Counted from the first letter of the stretch, positions 36,002 through 46,763 are shown. The stretch: DNA of 64,000 nt from Breviolum minutum Mf 1.05b.01 (GCA_000507305.1 DF239142.1:1-64000), one strand, 5' to 3'. Numbers and translations are program-made. Notes: a model not told the origin generated them from the letters alone.

Positions 36002-36095
36002 TTCAAATATTTGTGTAGTTTCTATCCCTTGCCTGGGTCTACATTAAGGCAATTTGACTTCCACATATGTTTCAAATGTCTGGTTCAACCAATCT
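36002..36095. mobile_element. Family A MITE, decayed
   Basis: TTTTCAAATATTTGTGTAG, GCAATTTGACTTCCACATAT, TCTGGTTCAACCAATC. Confidence 0.45.
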
Positions 36096-36140
36096 CCCCA
36101 AAAGGTATGTTCACTCCACACCATCGATCTGCACATCAAA

Positions 36141-36265
36141 AATCGCCACCTGTGTTGAGGCGTTTCAAGGTGACTGGCGTGTGCTTTGTCAACGGAAAGT
36201 CTTGCTTGGACACATGGAGGCCTCAGCTTCCAGACATGTGCTGCGTTAGAAGCACCTTTGAGCAA
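36141..36265 (+). CDS. Weak exon candidate
   Basis: Two plus phases are open: PPVLRRFKVTGVCFVNGKSC and CVEAFQGDWRVLCQRKVLLG. No splice sites chosen. Confidence 0.3.
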
Positions 36266-36539
36266 TAGACCAAGTTGACCCTGTGTTATTCAAGTTGGAT
36301 AGGGGGGGTTAAAGAAAAACCTATCCAATTTAGATGAAGCTTCTTTAGGATAACATCTGAGTTCAAGATGTTTGTTGAACCAAGCAGCTTTTGAAAGAAA
36401 TTATTGGGGGGAGACAAGATGGCTTTGGGAGAAGTTTCAATGGTTCTACTTTCATGAACATGTTAAGTCCACCTAATCTTTGGGCAGTCCCGAACCCATT
36501 TTTTTGTTGTACCTGTTACATTTGTTGAGCGGAGGCATT

Positions 36540-36701
36540 GTTATTCCTTGCGATGCCCGAAGCATCAGGTGCGAGTTAGGGAAGCACTGAAACGTATCAA
36601 GATGAGAATTGTTTTTCATATGTTAATTTGGAAGAAAATTGAATTCTTTGACATTTTCTTTACAGAAGGTTTTTTGTTAATATCCATCGACTCAAAAAAG
36701 T
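36540..36701 (+). CDS. Possible exon, basic helix
   Basis: SLRCPKHQVRVREALKRIKM then a hydrophobic, aromatic stretch (FHMLIWKKIEFFDIFF) and TAG at 36,699-36,701. Left boundary unknown. Confidence 0.35.
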
Positions 36702-36708
36702 AGCAAGA

Positions 36709-36969
36709 ATGGGCGAAGGGTTGTTTTTCTTCATGCGTTGTAGGCGACTAGTTTTAGGAGATCCAAAAATCCTGTTCCTAACCGGACCCGACATTCGTTC
36801 GGCTCAGGAAGATTTTTGGGGCAATTTCCAGCAGTTGTTTTTGCCCGAAGAACAGTTTTGGGAGAGAAAAGCAATGCTTCATGTAGGGATTTTACTGGGG
36901 AAGAGAGGAAATATATATGTCTTCTTGCACGAAAAAAGAAAGTCGATTTCAATAAACAGATTTTTATAG
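36709..36969 (+). CDS. ATG-started open frame, 86 codons
   Basis: MGEGLFFFMRCRRLVLGDPK, TGPDIRSAQEDFWGNFQQLF, then LHVGILLGKRGNIYVFLHEK and TAG. Its second half lies in sequence duplicated immediately downstream (37,060-37,280) in a form with stops, so the coding claim is moderate. No family recognised. Confidence 0.4.
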   Translation: MGEGLFFFMRCRRLVLGDPKILFLTGPDIRSAQEDFWGNFQQLFLPEEQFWERKAMLHVGILLGKRGNIYVFLHEKRKSISINRFL

Positions 36970-37280
36970 ATCCAAACTAGTGGAATTTTCTGAAGTGATC
37001 AAAACCGGCGCGTCGATGCACTTATTGTGTTTGTTTCACTAGGTATGTATCCCAGAATACAACGGAGAAAAAACATGTTTTCACGCAGGCATTTTATGGA
37101 GGGGAGAGGAGAAGTATATGTTTTTGTTTTAGGAAAAAAGTTGATGCCAACAAACAGCATATTTTTTATAGATCCAAAAAGGTGTTTTTTTGAAGTGTTT
37201 TAACATGCTCAAAATGGCCAGTGTTTCAACACCTATTGTGTTTGTTTGAATCAAGCTATGTATCCCAGAAGTATACCAGC
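36853..37280. repeat. Tandem pair of about 205-bp units
   Basis: Unit 1 (about 36,853-37,058) and unit 2 (about 37,060-37,280) share TTTATAGATCCAAA, TTTTCTGAAGTG/TTTTGAAGTG, TATTGTGTTTGTTT and TATGTATCCCAGAA in order. Divergence is roughly one quarter. Confidence 0.7.
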
Positions 37281-37935
37281 ATTAGAATCCCCCTGCAACA
37301 GATTTACGAATTCTGCAATCACTCATCCCTGGACTTGAAGTAAGAACCCCCTCAAAGCTCTTTGGGCAAAAAAAGATCATACCAATTGCCAGCCTAAATG
37401 GTGGGGATGAGCAATGCGTGCTTTGAATTGCCCTGGAAACATTCTCCAACCTTTCCTTTCAATGTCACTGCCCTGGCCGACTAAGACGGACCCTTAAAAT
37501 GATGGTTGGAAAGAGGATGTGCTTTTCAAGTATCAATGTTTCATTGGTGTCCATATCCTTTCCTTGTTCTTTTTGTTGCTGCTTCATCTTCTTCCGTGAC
37601 CATCCTGGCAATTGCTTTTAATGAAAAATATTACATGCATTTATTTTTGCAAAAAACAGGGAAAACTCCTCATACATACAGTCACCAGAAAGTGGGCATA
37701 AAAACCCCTAGCTATAAGTAGGGTTAGAACCTCAGTTACCCATTGATAAGGGCCATTTATAGGGGTTATACCCCCAATTTATATGGTTCTAGGGAGTTTT
37801 GATGAAATCGCCCCATCACTTTTTTTATAAGGGGAAGGACGAGCCCCTGGTTACCTTGGTTTTTTGGGCGTATGATGAAACGACGATTTGTGAACTGGGA
37901 GATTTCATCCATTCCAGTAACTAAACATACCACCA

Positions 37936-38283
37936 GTGGGCAGCACCCAGCATCCCACAGGTGGTTATGTGGCGAAGGGTGCCTCCGTAGGGGGCCACAA
38001 AAAGATGCAGACCGCGGATGTGTCAGATGTTTTCGATAAGCTGCGTGCCTTTCTGGTGACAACAAAAACATGCAAGAGTTTCTTTTTGAGTTTTTACATG
38101 GAAAATGAAATAAATGGACATGGCTATAGAGCTGTAATTTCGCACAATGAGCTTGGATTCGTCTCAACAGCTGTGAAGTTTGAGGGAAATGGATACGCAC
38201 CTACATCATACACCAAAAGAGGAAAAACTCCCCAAACAAGAGACCCCAGCCATGTAATACACTTCCCTGATCCCAATACCTAG
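37936..38283 (+). CDS. ATG-started frame, 115 codons, unknown protein
   Basis: Reads GGYVAKGASVGGHKKMQTAD, VSDVFDKLRAFLVTTKTCKS, MENEINGHGYRAVISHNELG, FVSTAVKFEGNGYAPTSY and a polar tail to TAG. Balanced composition and no element inside, so a real exon is likely. A minus frame of 144 codons overlaps but is Cys/His/Pro-biased. No family recognised. Confidence 0.5.
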   Translation: MGSTQHPTGGYVAKGASVGGHKKMQTADVSDVFDKLRAFLVTTKTCKSFFLSFYMENEINGHGYRAVISHNELGFVSTAVKFEGNGYAPTSYTKRGKTPQTRDPSHVIHFPDPNT

Positions 38284-38298
38284 TAAGTAAGCCTGGTT

Positions 38299-38423
38299 GT
38301 GTGGGTCCCGTCTATGGGAAACGGACATCAGTGGCTTGGGATCCCACCGAGGAATCCACGCGATTGCCCTGGGAAGATGTCTCGGGACGTCGGCAGTTGG
38401 GGAAAGCTCAGATACACCCATGA
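38299..38423 (+). CDS. Exon, unknown protein
   Basis: CVGPVYGKRTSVAWDPTEES, TRLPWEDVSGRRQLGKAQIH and TGA, immediately before a family B copy. A second phase is also open (WETDISGLGSHRGIHAIALG). Confidence 0.45.
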
Positions 38424-38515
38424 AAAGACAACATTTTGAACCCAAAAATGGAGGTTTGCAAGATGATCTGTCTTTTCAATTGGGTAATTTTCAGGTTTGA
38501 TGTTAATTTTCCAGA
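38405..38515. mobile_element. Family B MITE
   Basis: ACACCCATGAAAAGACAACA to TGTTAATTTTCCAGAGTT; inner arms TGAACCCAAAAATGG and TTGGGTAATTTTCAG. Confidence 0.6.
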
Positions 38516-38902
38516 GTTTAATTTGTTCAATTGTTTTTTTGTGAGAAATTTCCATGGAGAAAAGAAACAAACGAAAGATTTCGAGCCGCATGAAAAAGGA
38601 ATGATCATTCAATCAGTCAACCCTATCCCCCCTTTACAGGTTTCCTCTCTAATGATTGGCTCAAATCTTAGCTTAAAGGGAAAAAATCTGTGTAGGGGTT
38701 GCTTCAGAAATTTCCAGATAAAAAGACACCAAGGTTTATATTAGGAAAATATGCACATGTTGTTCAAGTGGTGGAATTTCATCATGGATGTCACATGGTG
38801 AAATTCACCGGATTCTTGGCATCAATAGTGGTTTCACCTAGGTGGTTTCAATCATTTCTTGTGTGTCGAAAAATAGTTTTGTCACAGACGGAAAAATGGG
38901 TG

Positions 38903-39022
38903 AACTGGTGGTTTGGGGATTGGTGGTTTGGATTCATAAGGGATCTCCTTATGAAACGGAGTTCGTTTGTTCTTTAAAGGGGGTACCCTTATAAACCCGA
39001 AACCACCAAACCAACCAATTCG
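38903..39022. mobile_element. Family I MITE
   Basis: ACTGGTGGTTTGGGGATTGG at the left and GAAACCACCAAACCAACC at the right. Confidence 0.75.
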
Positions 39023-39177
39023 TTGATTTTTATTTCCAAAACCCAGCAAAACACAGCAAAGCCTTAACAAAGAGTAGGAGAACATATTTTCCACCAAAGC
39101 AGCATTTCATTCAGAACTTCACCTTCCAATGGCGAATCCACCCCACCAAGCCATACGCCAGAGCACTGAAAAAAAGG

Positions 39178-39268
39178 GGCCATCCTGGTTGTTTAGGGTA
39201 TAATAAATAGGGGAAGAAATGCTGATCCCCAGTTATATGGGCCCGTTTTTAAGCAACCAGGAGTTCGT
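39178..39268. mobile_element. Family E MITE (inner part)
   Basis: CCTGGTTGTTTAGGGTATAA to TTTTTAAGCAACCAGG, perfect 9-10-bp ends. Confidence 0.8.
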
Positions 39269-39409
39269 TTTGCTTGAGGTGGTCTGCCATGAAAGCTCAG
39301 ATACGACAACCCTTACGTTTGGTGAATCCTGGAGGATGCAAGCAACGACGGGATGAAAAAAAAAACTGCTCGTGGCTGGGGAGGAGTTGGGGGAGGTACA
39401 AGGTCCGGC

Positions 39410-39565
39410 TGTGGAGGATCATCCCAGGACTTGGTTCAGTGGTGATTGGATCACACCCATTTATACGCCATGAAGTTCGGCCATTTGGAAGGACAACCCG
39501 ATCCTTCGGGGAGTTACTAACCATGGTTGTAAACCGCTTTACTAGTCCTGAGATGATCCTCCAAG
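39410..39565. mobile_element. Family D MITE
   Basis: TGTGGAGGATCATCCCAGG to CCTGAGATGATCCTCCAAG. The flanking left stretch (39,290-39,400) is open on both strands (AQIRQPLRLVNPGGCKQRRD on plus). Confidence 0.85.
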
Positions 39566-39579
39566 CGTGTTCAATGTAG

Positions 39580-40400
39580 TTGGACCAAGGGTGTTTCAAG
39601 ATGATCCAATGTTTCAATTTCCAACAAAACGAAAAGATGCAAATATTTAAAAGAAAAAAATATTTGAGTTCTTCTGAAAAAATAGCATGGGAAATTCCTG
39701 CCCAAAAACGAAGAAACGAATTGGTTTGCAGCCACGTGAAACGTGGAGTTTTTTCACGATGGGGCTTTAGGATTAGAAGAAACTGGGCCAATTTCAACAT
39801 ATGGAATATTCCCATCCAAACTGCAGAATGTGTATGTAGCACATGTATAGAGTTCCTATCATTTGTATTTTCCTCATTTGAAGCGTCCAAGTAGATTTTT
39901 GGAAATCTGGGGATAAGAGGTAGGTGATTCTATAGCTAAACATGAGAATGTTAGGAGAGCTTCCCATAAAAGAACTGATGTCTCCTGAAAGTTACAAGTT
40001 GTGTGTTTTTCCAAGGAATGTTCTCATGGCATTATGAGGCACTGTTGTTGTTTCAATAAGAATGTGGTTTGATGCACAAATGATTTTGCAAAATTTTGAA
40101 ACAATTGAGTCTACATGAGAATGCCATTTTTAAGGCACCTGCAGCTGATTTTTGGGGTATTCTCTCAATAGAAAGGACTAGCAACACCTTCTCCATCATC
40201 ACCAGCCATTTCGTCCTCAAGTCTGACAGCAACTGAAGACCACCTGAGATTTTTGGAAACAAAAGTCCGATATGAAAATGCCATTTCTTTGGGACCGTTT
40301 TTCACCCAAAAAATGTCATAGCTCAATTTTTTGGACTCAGTTCGATTTGAGATCCTTCAAAGCGATTTGTTTCTTGAAGAGCAGATTGAGTTTTAAGATA
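39580..40400. other. Stretch without firm gene
   Basis: One 104-codon plus frame (39,580-39,894; starts MDQGCFKMIQCFNFQQNEKM) and an overlapping minus frame of 197 codons. Composition is AT-rich and Phe/Lys-biased, so neither is persuasive. Otherwise unique sequence. Confidence 0.3.
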
Positions 40401-40509
40401 CACCCCTGCAGATTAGCCCGGTTCACCGGAAAAATCACCCTAAATCGGAAAATCATTTGAACCAAACCTCCATGACTTTGGGTTCACAATGTTAAATTTT
40501 CAGGGGTGT

Positions 40510-40736
40510 AAGGTTCTACATGTTGAATCTTCAATGGATCTGAAAATTCGTCATCCAAACTCTTCAGCATCACACTGGAGGCTTTCAGAAATCCAACAAA
40601 GCTACCTTTTTTGGGAGGATCTACAACAACAACCTGGGTGGTGGCAACTCAAATATGTTTTATGTTCACCCCGAAAATTGGGGAAGATGACCCCATTTTG
40701 ACGAGCATATTTTTCAAAGGGGTTGGTTCAACCACC

Positions 40737-40786
<50 letters not shown>

Positions 40787-40830
40787 CCCATTGCAACCAA
40801 AAACTTGGTGGATCGACTACCATAGCATCT
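40510..40830 (+). CDS. Exon pair around a family A element inside a Gln-coding repeat
   Basis: Left part (to 40,636) reads SSMDLKIRHPNSSASHWRLS, EIQQSYLFWEDLQQQ. After the element a CAA run continues as poly-Gln, then PIATKNLVDRLP and TAG. The joined sense would be a poly-Gln protein with the element inside the repeat. The element's right CTAG is missing here, so splicing is doubtful. Confidence 0.4.
40634..40738. mobile_element. Family A MITE inserted in an (AAC)n tract
   Basis: CTGGGTGGTGGCAACTC to GGTTCAACCACC; ACAACAAC on the left, AACAACAAC on the right. Confidence 0.85.
40736..40787. repeat. (AAC)n microsatellite
   Basis: About 17 uninterrupted AAC units directly at the right end of the family A element. 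Confidence 0.95.
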
Positions 40831-41854
40831 TGCTGATTGTCCCGGATTTTTTTTTGCCAAGTCGACACTGGATGTGGTTTTTTGTTCATTCAATTGACTT
40901 TAGTCTTCGAAAAAAAGCATTGATGTTCCTTTGGTGGGCATGAAATTCCAACAAGAGTCAGTTTCCATTAGGAAAAACCCTGGAAAAACCCGACCGCCTC
41001 GAAGCTTTTTTTTTCCGCCATGCAACCCTGGGCTTCCCTCTCAGGTGGGGCTTCCCCAAACTTTTCAGTCATCCCCTCCACCAAATTTTACTCGTTAAAT
41101 TTCGCCCTCAGATTTTTTGGTGACCGGAAAAAACAAAAAATCGCCAGGTCTGTTTATGGAGAAAGTTTTTGTTGGTAGGACATCTTTTTGAAGAAAAGAC
41201 ACATCTCCAGGTTGATTTATATGAAGGCTGATGTTTTTTATTTTTTTGTTACGAAAAAAATCGGGAGGATCCAATTTTCATGCTGTGGGATAATTCTGAG
41301 TCGTTTTTTGTTCACTCAAAAATTGCGCATGGTTTGGGTTGGCGATACAATAATATATAATGACCAGGTGCTGGTTGCACAAAGATTTTGGGATTGTTTT
41401 TTTACCTCTAACCTGACTGCTGTGGACGTCAACAAATGAAAACAAAATTGCACGCCTTTCTACGAAAGTGAATCGCTGAATCACCATTTGGGAAATATGT
41501 CTTACTATTCCAATCATCTTAAGCAAATCTCAGAATACTAAGGGTTTACATACCTATCATGAATGGATACCAACAATGGAATGAGCATCATTCCCCCATG
41601 TTTTGTGACTTTTGTCCATGACAGGCCGGGGCCATGTTTCCCCTCAAAAGTCATCCGGGGTTTTTTACTTGCCCTATTTGTTGGGTCCCACAATCACACA
41701 TTTGGTGATCGTAGGGGATCACAAATCTACTTTAGATTCTTTTTTGGTGGTCACAGTAGTCACATGATGTCACATGTGTATTTTCATTTGGGGACTATTT
41801 CAACTCATCTTCCGTTTTTTTGCCGTTTTTCCTTTGAACCATGATAGGAGGAAG

Positions 41855-41960
41855 AGTACCCTCCCTGAAACTGACATAGAAAGTGAAAAATTGATGCTTG
41901 GAAGACTAGTTTCCTTTTGGGGATGGCTTCCCGGCACAGTGCGAACTGCTAGTTATTACA
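41855..41960. mobile_element. Family B MITE
   Basis: GTACCCTCCCTGAAACTGAC, TTGATGCTTGGAAGAC, AACTGCTAGTTATTACA. Confidence 0.75.
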
Positions 41961-42291
41961 CGGGTATAAAACACTTGGACCCCAAAAATGGACCTGGTAA
42001 TTACTAAACTAGCAACTTAGAACTTAGAACCACAGTTTTTTGGCTCTCCAGATTTTCTGATTCAAAAGACTGGCCGAGTACCTGACTGGTAAATGCACAA
42101 TGTTTGTGCAACCTTCTTTTTCACTTGCCAACTTTCGGCCAACATCATGCGAACAACATTTTCTGTTGAAATCTCTCCATCTTTGTTGGTGTTTTGAGAT
42201 ATGTGTGTTGATATCAAATAGCTTTCGTTGGTTTTTTTGTTTGGAAAACATCATCTTTTAGCGGCTTGAGGGACCTTGAAATATTTCATCC

Positions 42292-42447
42292 ATGATCCTC
42301 CAAGGAAGTGGTTAGGATCACCTCCATCTATAAGCCATGTATATAGGCCATTTGGAAGGGGTCCCACAACCGGATGTTTACGGGGACAAAAACTAACCAA
42401 AATTTTATGAACCACTGAAACCTCCGTCCTGGGATGATCCTCCACGT
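42292..42447. mobile_element. Family D MITE with a rearranged left end
   Basis: Right end CCTGGGATGATCCTCCACG is normal. The left end reads CATGATCCTCCAAG, the same orientation as the right end rather than inverted. Confidence 0.6.
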
Positions 42448-42549
42448 ATACGGGGTGTTTTTTCTTCTTTCACCACCCCTTCGAACAAAATATGCGCCAT
42501 CCGTCAACATGGGTGAACAAAAAAGCTTCCCCAAGTTTCGAGGTGATAA

Positions 42550-42838
42550 AATCTCCAAAAGGTATCCATCAAGAAACCAAATTGCAGCAACCTCACGCAG
42601 ACATGGATGTTTCGCTGTTTCTGGTCCCGACCTTTCGTGAGGCACCTATACCCCATGGAAGGCAGAACCTATGGGAGCCCACCAGCAGGTCGGTCAGGGT
42701 GGTTTGAATGGTTGGAAACGAAGCCGAGGCAACGTTACAGGGACCTCTAAATATGGATGTGTCGCACTCCCAAAAGGTCGATTTTTGGGGAAAAGCCATG
42801 CGACCAAAATTTGGGACCTTTTTTTTTGAATTTTGAGA
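42550..42838 (+). CDS. Coding-like segment with an in-frame TGA
   Basis: One phase: KGIHQETKLQQPHADMDVSL, VPTFREAPIPHGRQNLWEPT, TGA (42,704), then VGNEAEATLQGPLNMDVSHS and VDFWGKAMRPKFG. A minus frame of 82 codons overlaps. Unknown. Confidence 0.35.
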
Positions 42839-43016
42839 CACCTTCCAAATATGCTGGAAAAGATTAAAGTTCTTATTTTGCAGGTTTACCTTTTAAAGGG
42901 ATCTTTCTTTGGGGAGATGATTATAGGATAATCATCCATTTTGAGGTAATCAATATCCAACTCACTTTGTACAAGCCAGCATTCTGGAAAGGGGGAAATT
43001 CGCATCCCTGTCATCT

Positions 43017-43122
43017 ATACTCCCAAGAAAACTTGCATGTCCCTTGAAAAATAGTGGTTGCGAGATTGCTTTCCTTTTGAAATGGCCCCTTTTCGGGGGA
43101 CATGTTAGTTTTCAGTGGTGTA
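43017..43122. mobile_element. Family B MITE
   Basis: ACTCCCAAGAAAACTTGCAT to CATGTTAGTTTTCAGTGGTG; CCCTTTTCGGGGGACATG arm. Confidence 0.75.
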
Positions 43123-43147
43123 GGCATGAACCTACAAAAAATCCTGA

Positions 43148-43384
43148 TACGATTTTTCCCCGCACTTCGATTTTCTGGCTTCAGCGGCGTATGAACGATC
43201 TTTGGCTGATCGACATGCTGCTGCACGTTTCCTTTTCGTGATCTACGATAGAGCCCGTTTCAGCGAAAAGATGAACATATCCCATCTGGTTGTTGATGCG
43301 CACGAGGAATCTGGAAACAGATTTGGGTACCTTGAAGCTGTTCCTATAACTGGAGGATCAGGATCGAGCCCATTGAAGTGTTGA
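43148..43384 (+). CDS. 78-codon open exon plus frameshifted continuation
   Basis: No ATG needed: YDFSPHFDFLASAAYERSLA, DRHAAARFLFVIYDRARFSE, KMNISHLVVDAHEESGNRFG, then TGA. From about 43,350 another phase carries on with EPIEVLTLIQNPALIVRDPF. This reads as one protein with an indel. GC-rich relative to the flanks. The alternation of helix and strand suggests an enzyme or retroelement domain, which I cannot name. Confidence 0.5.
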   Translation, partial: YDFSPHFDFLASAAYERSLADRHAAARFLFVIYDRARFSEKMNISHLVVDAHEESGNRFGYLEAVPITGGSGSSPLKC

Positions 43385-43449
43385 CCCTGATACAAAACCC
43401 AGCACTGATTGTCAGGGATCCCTTCGAGATTTTGTTTTGGGTATGGTTA

Positions 43450-43606
43450 TGGAAGACTGGACATCAAAGAAACAAGCCCTGGTTTTGGATAGGGTATATG
43501 TCGGGGATGATACTACCCAGGTATGTAGGGATTATGATAAACCATTCTAAGGGATCCCTATTAAACAACCAGTATAGCGAAATGTCTTAAGGGTTTTTTC
43601 CCGGGC
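43450..43606. mobile_element. Family E MITE
   Basis: AAGCCCTGGTTTTGGATAGG, ATTATGATAAACCATTC, CCCTATTAAACAACCAG and the outer end TTTTTTCCCGGGCTCAA. Confidence 0.7.
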
Positions 43607-43849
43607 TCAACTAACATGGACCCTGAAAATGAAGCTTTATAAAGACTGTATCCATTTCAATCCGGTGATTTTCGCATTTTGTTCGCTGATGGCATCCCAT
43701 TTTTTCCCATCCCAAACTGAAGACACACATGCAAAGAATTGATGGAAAGGGCGGCATGAAAAAGAAACAAGAATTTGACACGAAGAAGGGGGACGAAAAA
43801 ATAAGACTTTGACTGCATACAACAGGGGTCACCAAAAAAGCAAAGCCTT

Positions 43850-44115
43850 GCAACTGCGCATCATAGAGGGTACCGGTGTGCATGGCTCGGACGAGCCTGC
43901 AGGGCAGGGGTGGCCACAGCCTCTCCTCCCATGGGGCTGCAAGAAGTGTCATACACCACAGATCCGACGCAGAGGATGCCGGAGTTTTCAGTGAAAGAGA
44001 AAGACCACCCACGAGGAAAACTATTTCCGTTGCGTACACAACGATGCGTCACATAGTGGCCTCAAAATCTGGCATCTCACGCAAATGTGGCGTCAGGTAC
44101 ATGCAAGTGTTTTCA
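43850..44115 (+). CDS. GC-rich coding island, frame ambiguous
   Basis: Plus phases: RIIEGTGVHGSDEPAGQGWP to CKKCHTPQIRRRGCRSFQ; LQEVSYTTDPTQRMPEFSVK to HPRGKLFPLRTQRCVT; and an 81-codon one. The minus strand has 142 codons open (44,039-43,611). The second plus phase looks most protein-like. No family. Confidence 0.35.
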
Positions 44116-44511
44116 AGATGACTCTTAATGACTTAGTGCACGTTTGTTTGTTAGTTCTTTGGGGAGTAAGACCACGGACTCCTACGAAGTTTTTCACCCT
44201 ACCTCATGTGGTTCCATCATGATTTGATTCATCTTACACTTCAAAATTGCTGCTCAACATTGCCCCCCCCCATCTTTCAGAAATTGATTCCAGAGTTTTT
44301 GTTCTTTTCGGTTTTTTGTTCTCCACCACCTCAGATAGAAGTAACAACCCTAGTGGTAACTCCTTCTTGTTGCATCGAAAATTCCAGGTCTTGCAAGCTC
44401 TCCAAACGACGTGGGGGGGACTTGGAAGCTTTTCTTTCATCCACCGGAAAATGGGGGGTAAGGACCTTGATGGTGGATCAGATGGGTGAAAATGTTTGTT
44501 TGTCACTGTTT

Positions 44512-44620
44512 CTGGTTGGTGGTTTCAAACATTTTTAAATGTTCACCCCTACAATGGGGAAAAGAATGCCAATTTGACTTGCGCATATTTTTCAGATGGG
44601 TTGGTTCAAGCACCAACCAG
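44512..44620. mobile_element. Family A MITE with 4-bp target duplication, exon at its right end
   Basis: CTGGTTGGTGGTTTCAA to TTCAAGCACCAACCAG, GTTT on both sides. Confidence 0.9.
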
Positions 44621-44867
44621 GTTTGTTTTCTTCAATGGTTGGTTTGATGGAGTGAATTTAATTGCCAATCCAAAGGCGAGTGTCGTGGAACGTGTGTCCA
44701 AGGTCTACAAAACGCGCCATTTTTGTTTTGGGATGTTTGGACTGGGTGTCCCGTCCCAGAGTGGAATGAAAAATAGCGACCTTGTTGCAAATGGTTCATC
44801 TCCCAAAAAAAAGAGCTTGTTAAGCAGTCATTCAACCATCAGTGGTGTTTTTGGCGAGGCATCTTGA
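44621..44867 (+). CDS. Terminal exon, 82 codons, basic C-terminus
   Basis: Begins at the family A CCAACCAG. Reads FVFFNGWFDGVNLIANPKAS, VVERVSKVYKTRHFCFGMFG, then GSSPKKKSLLSSHSTISGVF, GEAS and TGA. Longest exon directly abutting an element terminus. The Ser/Lys-rich end could be a nuclear-targeting tail. No family recognised. Confidence 0.55.
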
Positions 44868-45063
44868 GAAGAAGAGATGTGAGCAACTGATAGTTTGCAT
44901 ATTCCTTGGGTGCATCCATGTCCCATCCAATCAAATAGAGCTCTCTCAATTCTCGGTGGTTGGGGGCAAGGCAAGGGCAATTGAGTCTCCTCTCCAAGCG
45001 ATTAACTATGCTTCGGGAAGAACATGAGGCCATCAAAACCTGGTGGTGTTTCGTGATGCGCAA
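44839..45063 (-). CDS. ATG-started minus frame, 74 codons
   Basis: MRITKHHQVLMASCSSRSIV, NRLERRLNCPCLAPNHRELR, ELYLIGWDMDAPKEYANYQL and so on to TAA. The plus strand is also open (60 codons). Leu/Arg pattern; uncertain. Confidence 0.35.
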   Translation of the reverse strand: MRITKHHQVLMASCSSRSIVNRLERRLNCPCLAPNHRELRELYLIGWDMDAPKEYANYQLLTSLLLKMPRQKHH

Positions 45064-45099
45064 AGGAGCTAGAGATGAGGGTTTTTTTCCATACTACCC

Positions 45100-45190
45100 T
45101 CCTAGCAAGTGACATATTCCCATCCCCAGGCATGTTTGAAGATGATTTTTCCTTTTTCCCAAGATGGGATATGTCAGTTCCCTGGAGGAA
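45100..45190. mobile_element. Family B MITE
   Basis: TACCCTCCTAGCAAGTGACA to ATGTCAGTTCCCTGGAGG, GGGATATG arm. Confidence 0.75.
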
Positions 45191-45449
45191 ATGATCAAAC
45201 GGCTCCGGGTTGATCAGTAGTGTTTGGGAACTGATTTTTCACGAGTTCGCAATAGTTTGGGAGCCAGCAAATGGGCCATGGGTGAATAAATTTCGCTCTG
45301 AAAAAAGCAGGCATGAATAGCTTTAGAATCTTCCCATCACTCGCAGGGCTGCCCAAAAAAGATGAGTTTCTTACTGGTATAGGGTAATCCCACTTCTTCA
45401 AGCTCCTTTGCGGGTTGACGATCTGCCCCTTGGTGATGTTTTTTCACAG

Positions 45450-45529
45450 GTTTGCACCACTTGAATGGTCCCACTAAGCGCTCATCCAGGCCTTTTGACC
45501 CCCCGAAGGACTTTTTCTCAGCGAGTGAG
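45450..45529 (+). CDS. Small exon with consensus splice sites
   Basis: GGTGATGTTTTTTCACAG acceptor and AGTGAG|GTGAAA donor. Reads LHHLNGPTKRSSRPFDPPKD and FFSASE. Only one phase is open. Unknown. Confidence 0.5.
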
Positions 45530-45770
45530 GTGAAAACCCCTGGGGTTTTGGGGGTTCGAACTTTTCAGGGGCAAAATCTCGCTGTTAAACTTTTGGTGGG
45601 GTATAGTTGTTTCAGAATCTCAGTTTTTTTTTCCTTATGGATCAGGAGTTGATTTATGATCTATTCAGATATGATATATTCATATCAAGAGCTGTTGAAC
45701 TTTGGTGGGGGTAATGTATGTACCAAAGGATTTCAGGTACCTCATTTGGAACATTGGTGTGTGCCTTATC

Positions 45771-45844
45771 TGGGAATTATTTATTTAAGTGATGTTTTAC
45801 CGATTGGGATCCCATGGGATTCATCACCATTTTGCACATCCAAG
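45771..45844. mobile_element. Family F MITE, short copy
   Basis: ACCGATTGGGATCCCATGGG, TCATCACCATTTTGCACATC and CAAG end. Confidence 0.6.
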
Positions 45845-45980
45845 TTATAAGGCCGTTGCCGTTGGGGTTGGGGATTCGCCAACAGACCTTGGTTCGTGGG
45901 AGGCACTCTGTGATTGTTTGGCAGCTCATGGGGCTGTCCCAGCTGAGAGGCCGGTTTTTAGACCGATGACTCGGGCCACA
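45845..45980 (+). CDS. Exon after a family F terminus
   Basis: Directly after CATCCAAG: YKAVAVGVGDSPTDLGSWEA, LCDCLAAHGAVPAERPVFRP, MTRAT, then a G/T-rich intron-like stretch. About 45 codons, Ala/Gly/Val-rich. Unknown soluble domain. Confidence 0.5.
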
Positions 45981-46763
45981 GGGTTTTTTTTTAGCTCGTT
46001 TTTTTTGGGTGGGAAAGCCTTCAAAAACATGGCAAATGTATGGGGAACCTATTTTTGGGGGATTGTTTTTCCAGTTTTTTGGAGGATAAATTTTTGTTTT
46101 CCAGTTTTGGGGGGATTTTGATTCCAGTTTTTTGAGGGATTTCCCCCGAAAAAAAATAGGGATCATTGTTTGGATTGGTGTCATATAGTTTTCCCCCTTC
46201 ATGATTGAAAGTTCCCTCTCAGCTTAACCCGGGAGGTTTTTTTTTGTGTTGGTAAATCCTTGTCCATGCCAACTGACAAAAGATTGGAAGGTTTTATATA
46301 CCTGCATGACTTAGCATCTCCAAAATGAAAAATCAAAGGTGGCTGAGTGAGGTTTTATATCTCCTTTATTCCATCAATCTGTCGCCTAGGGTCTAATTGG
46401 TGGGTAAGCTCCAGTCCCAATGGCTGGAATAGAGCTATCAAAAAGCTTTTTTAAGGAACGATCCAAAAAGACAGGATTTCACTTGGACGACTGAAGGGAC
46501 TGACGATTTAAAAGGGGTAAGGATGAAAACAAATGTTCCAACTTAAGATTTTCTCTTGAAAAAAGTTGTTGTTTTATGAATGGTGTAAAAATAGATTCAT
46601 ATCCCAGCTTGAATCAATTTATGGGTACTTTATCCCACTATCTCAACTGGCTAATCCTATAGAAAATACATCAAACCCCATGAAAATTAGGAATTTCCAT
46701 CCATCTCAAAATGTAGTTTATCCCACTACTTACATTCCCCAAATCTAACATGGTACCTGAAAA
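45981..46763. other. Stretch without recognised gene
   Basis: T- and G-rich runs with short repeats of TTTTGGGGG type (46,040-46,150), then AT-rich unique sequence. Only short chance frames. Candidate intron or intergenic DNA. Confidence 0.4.
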
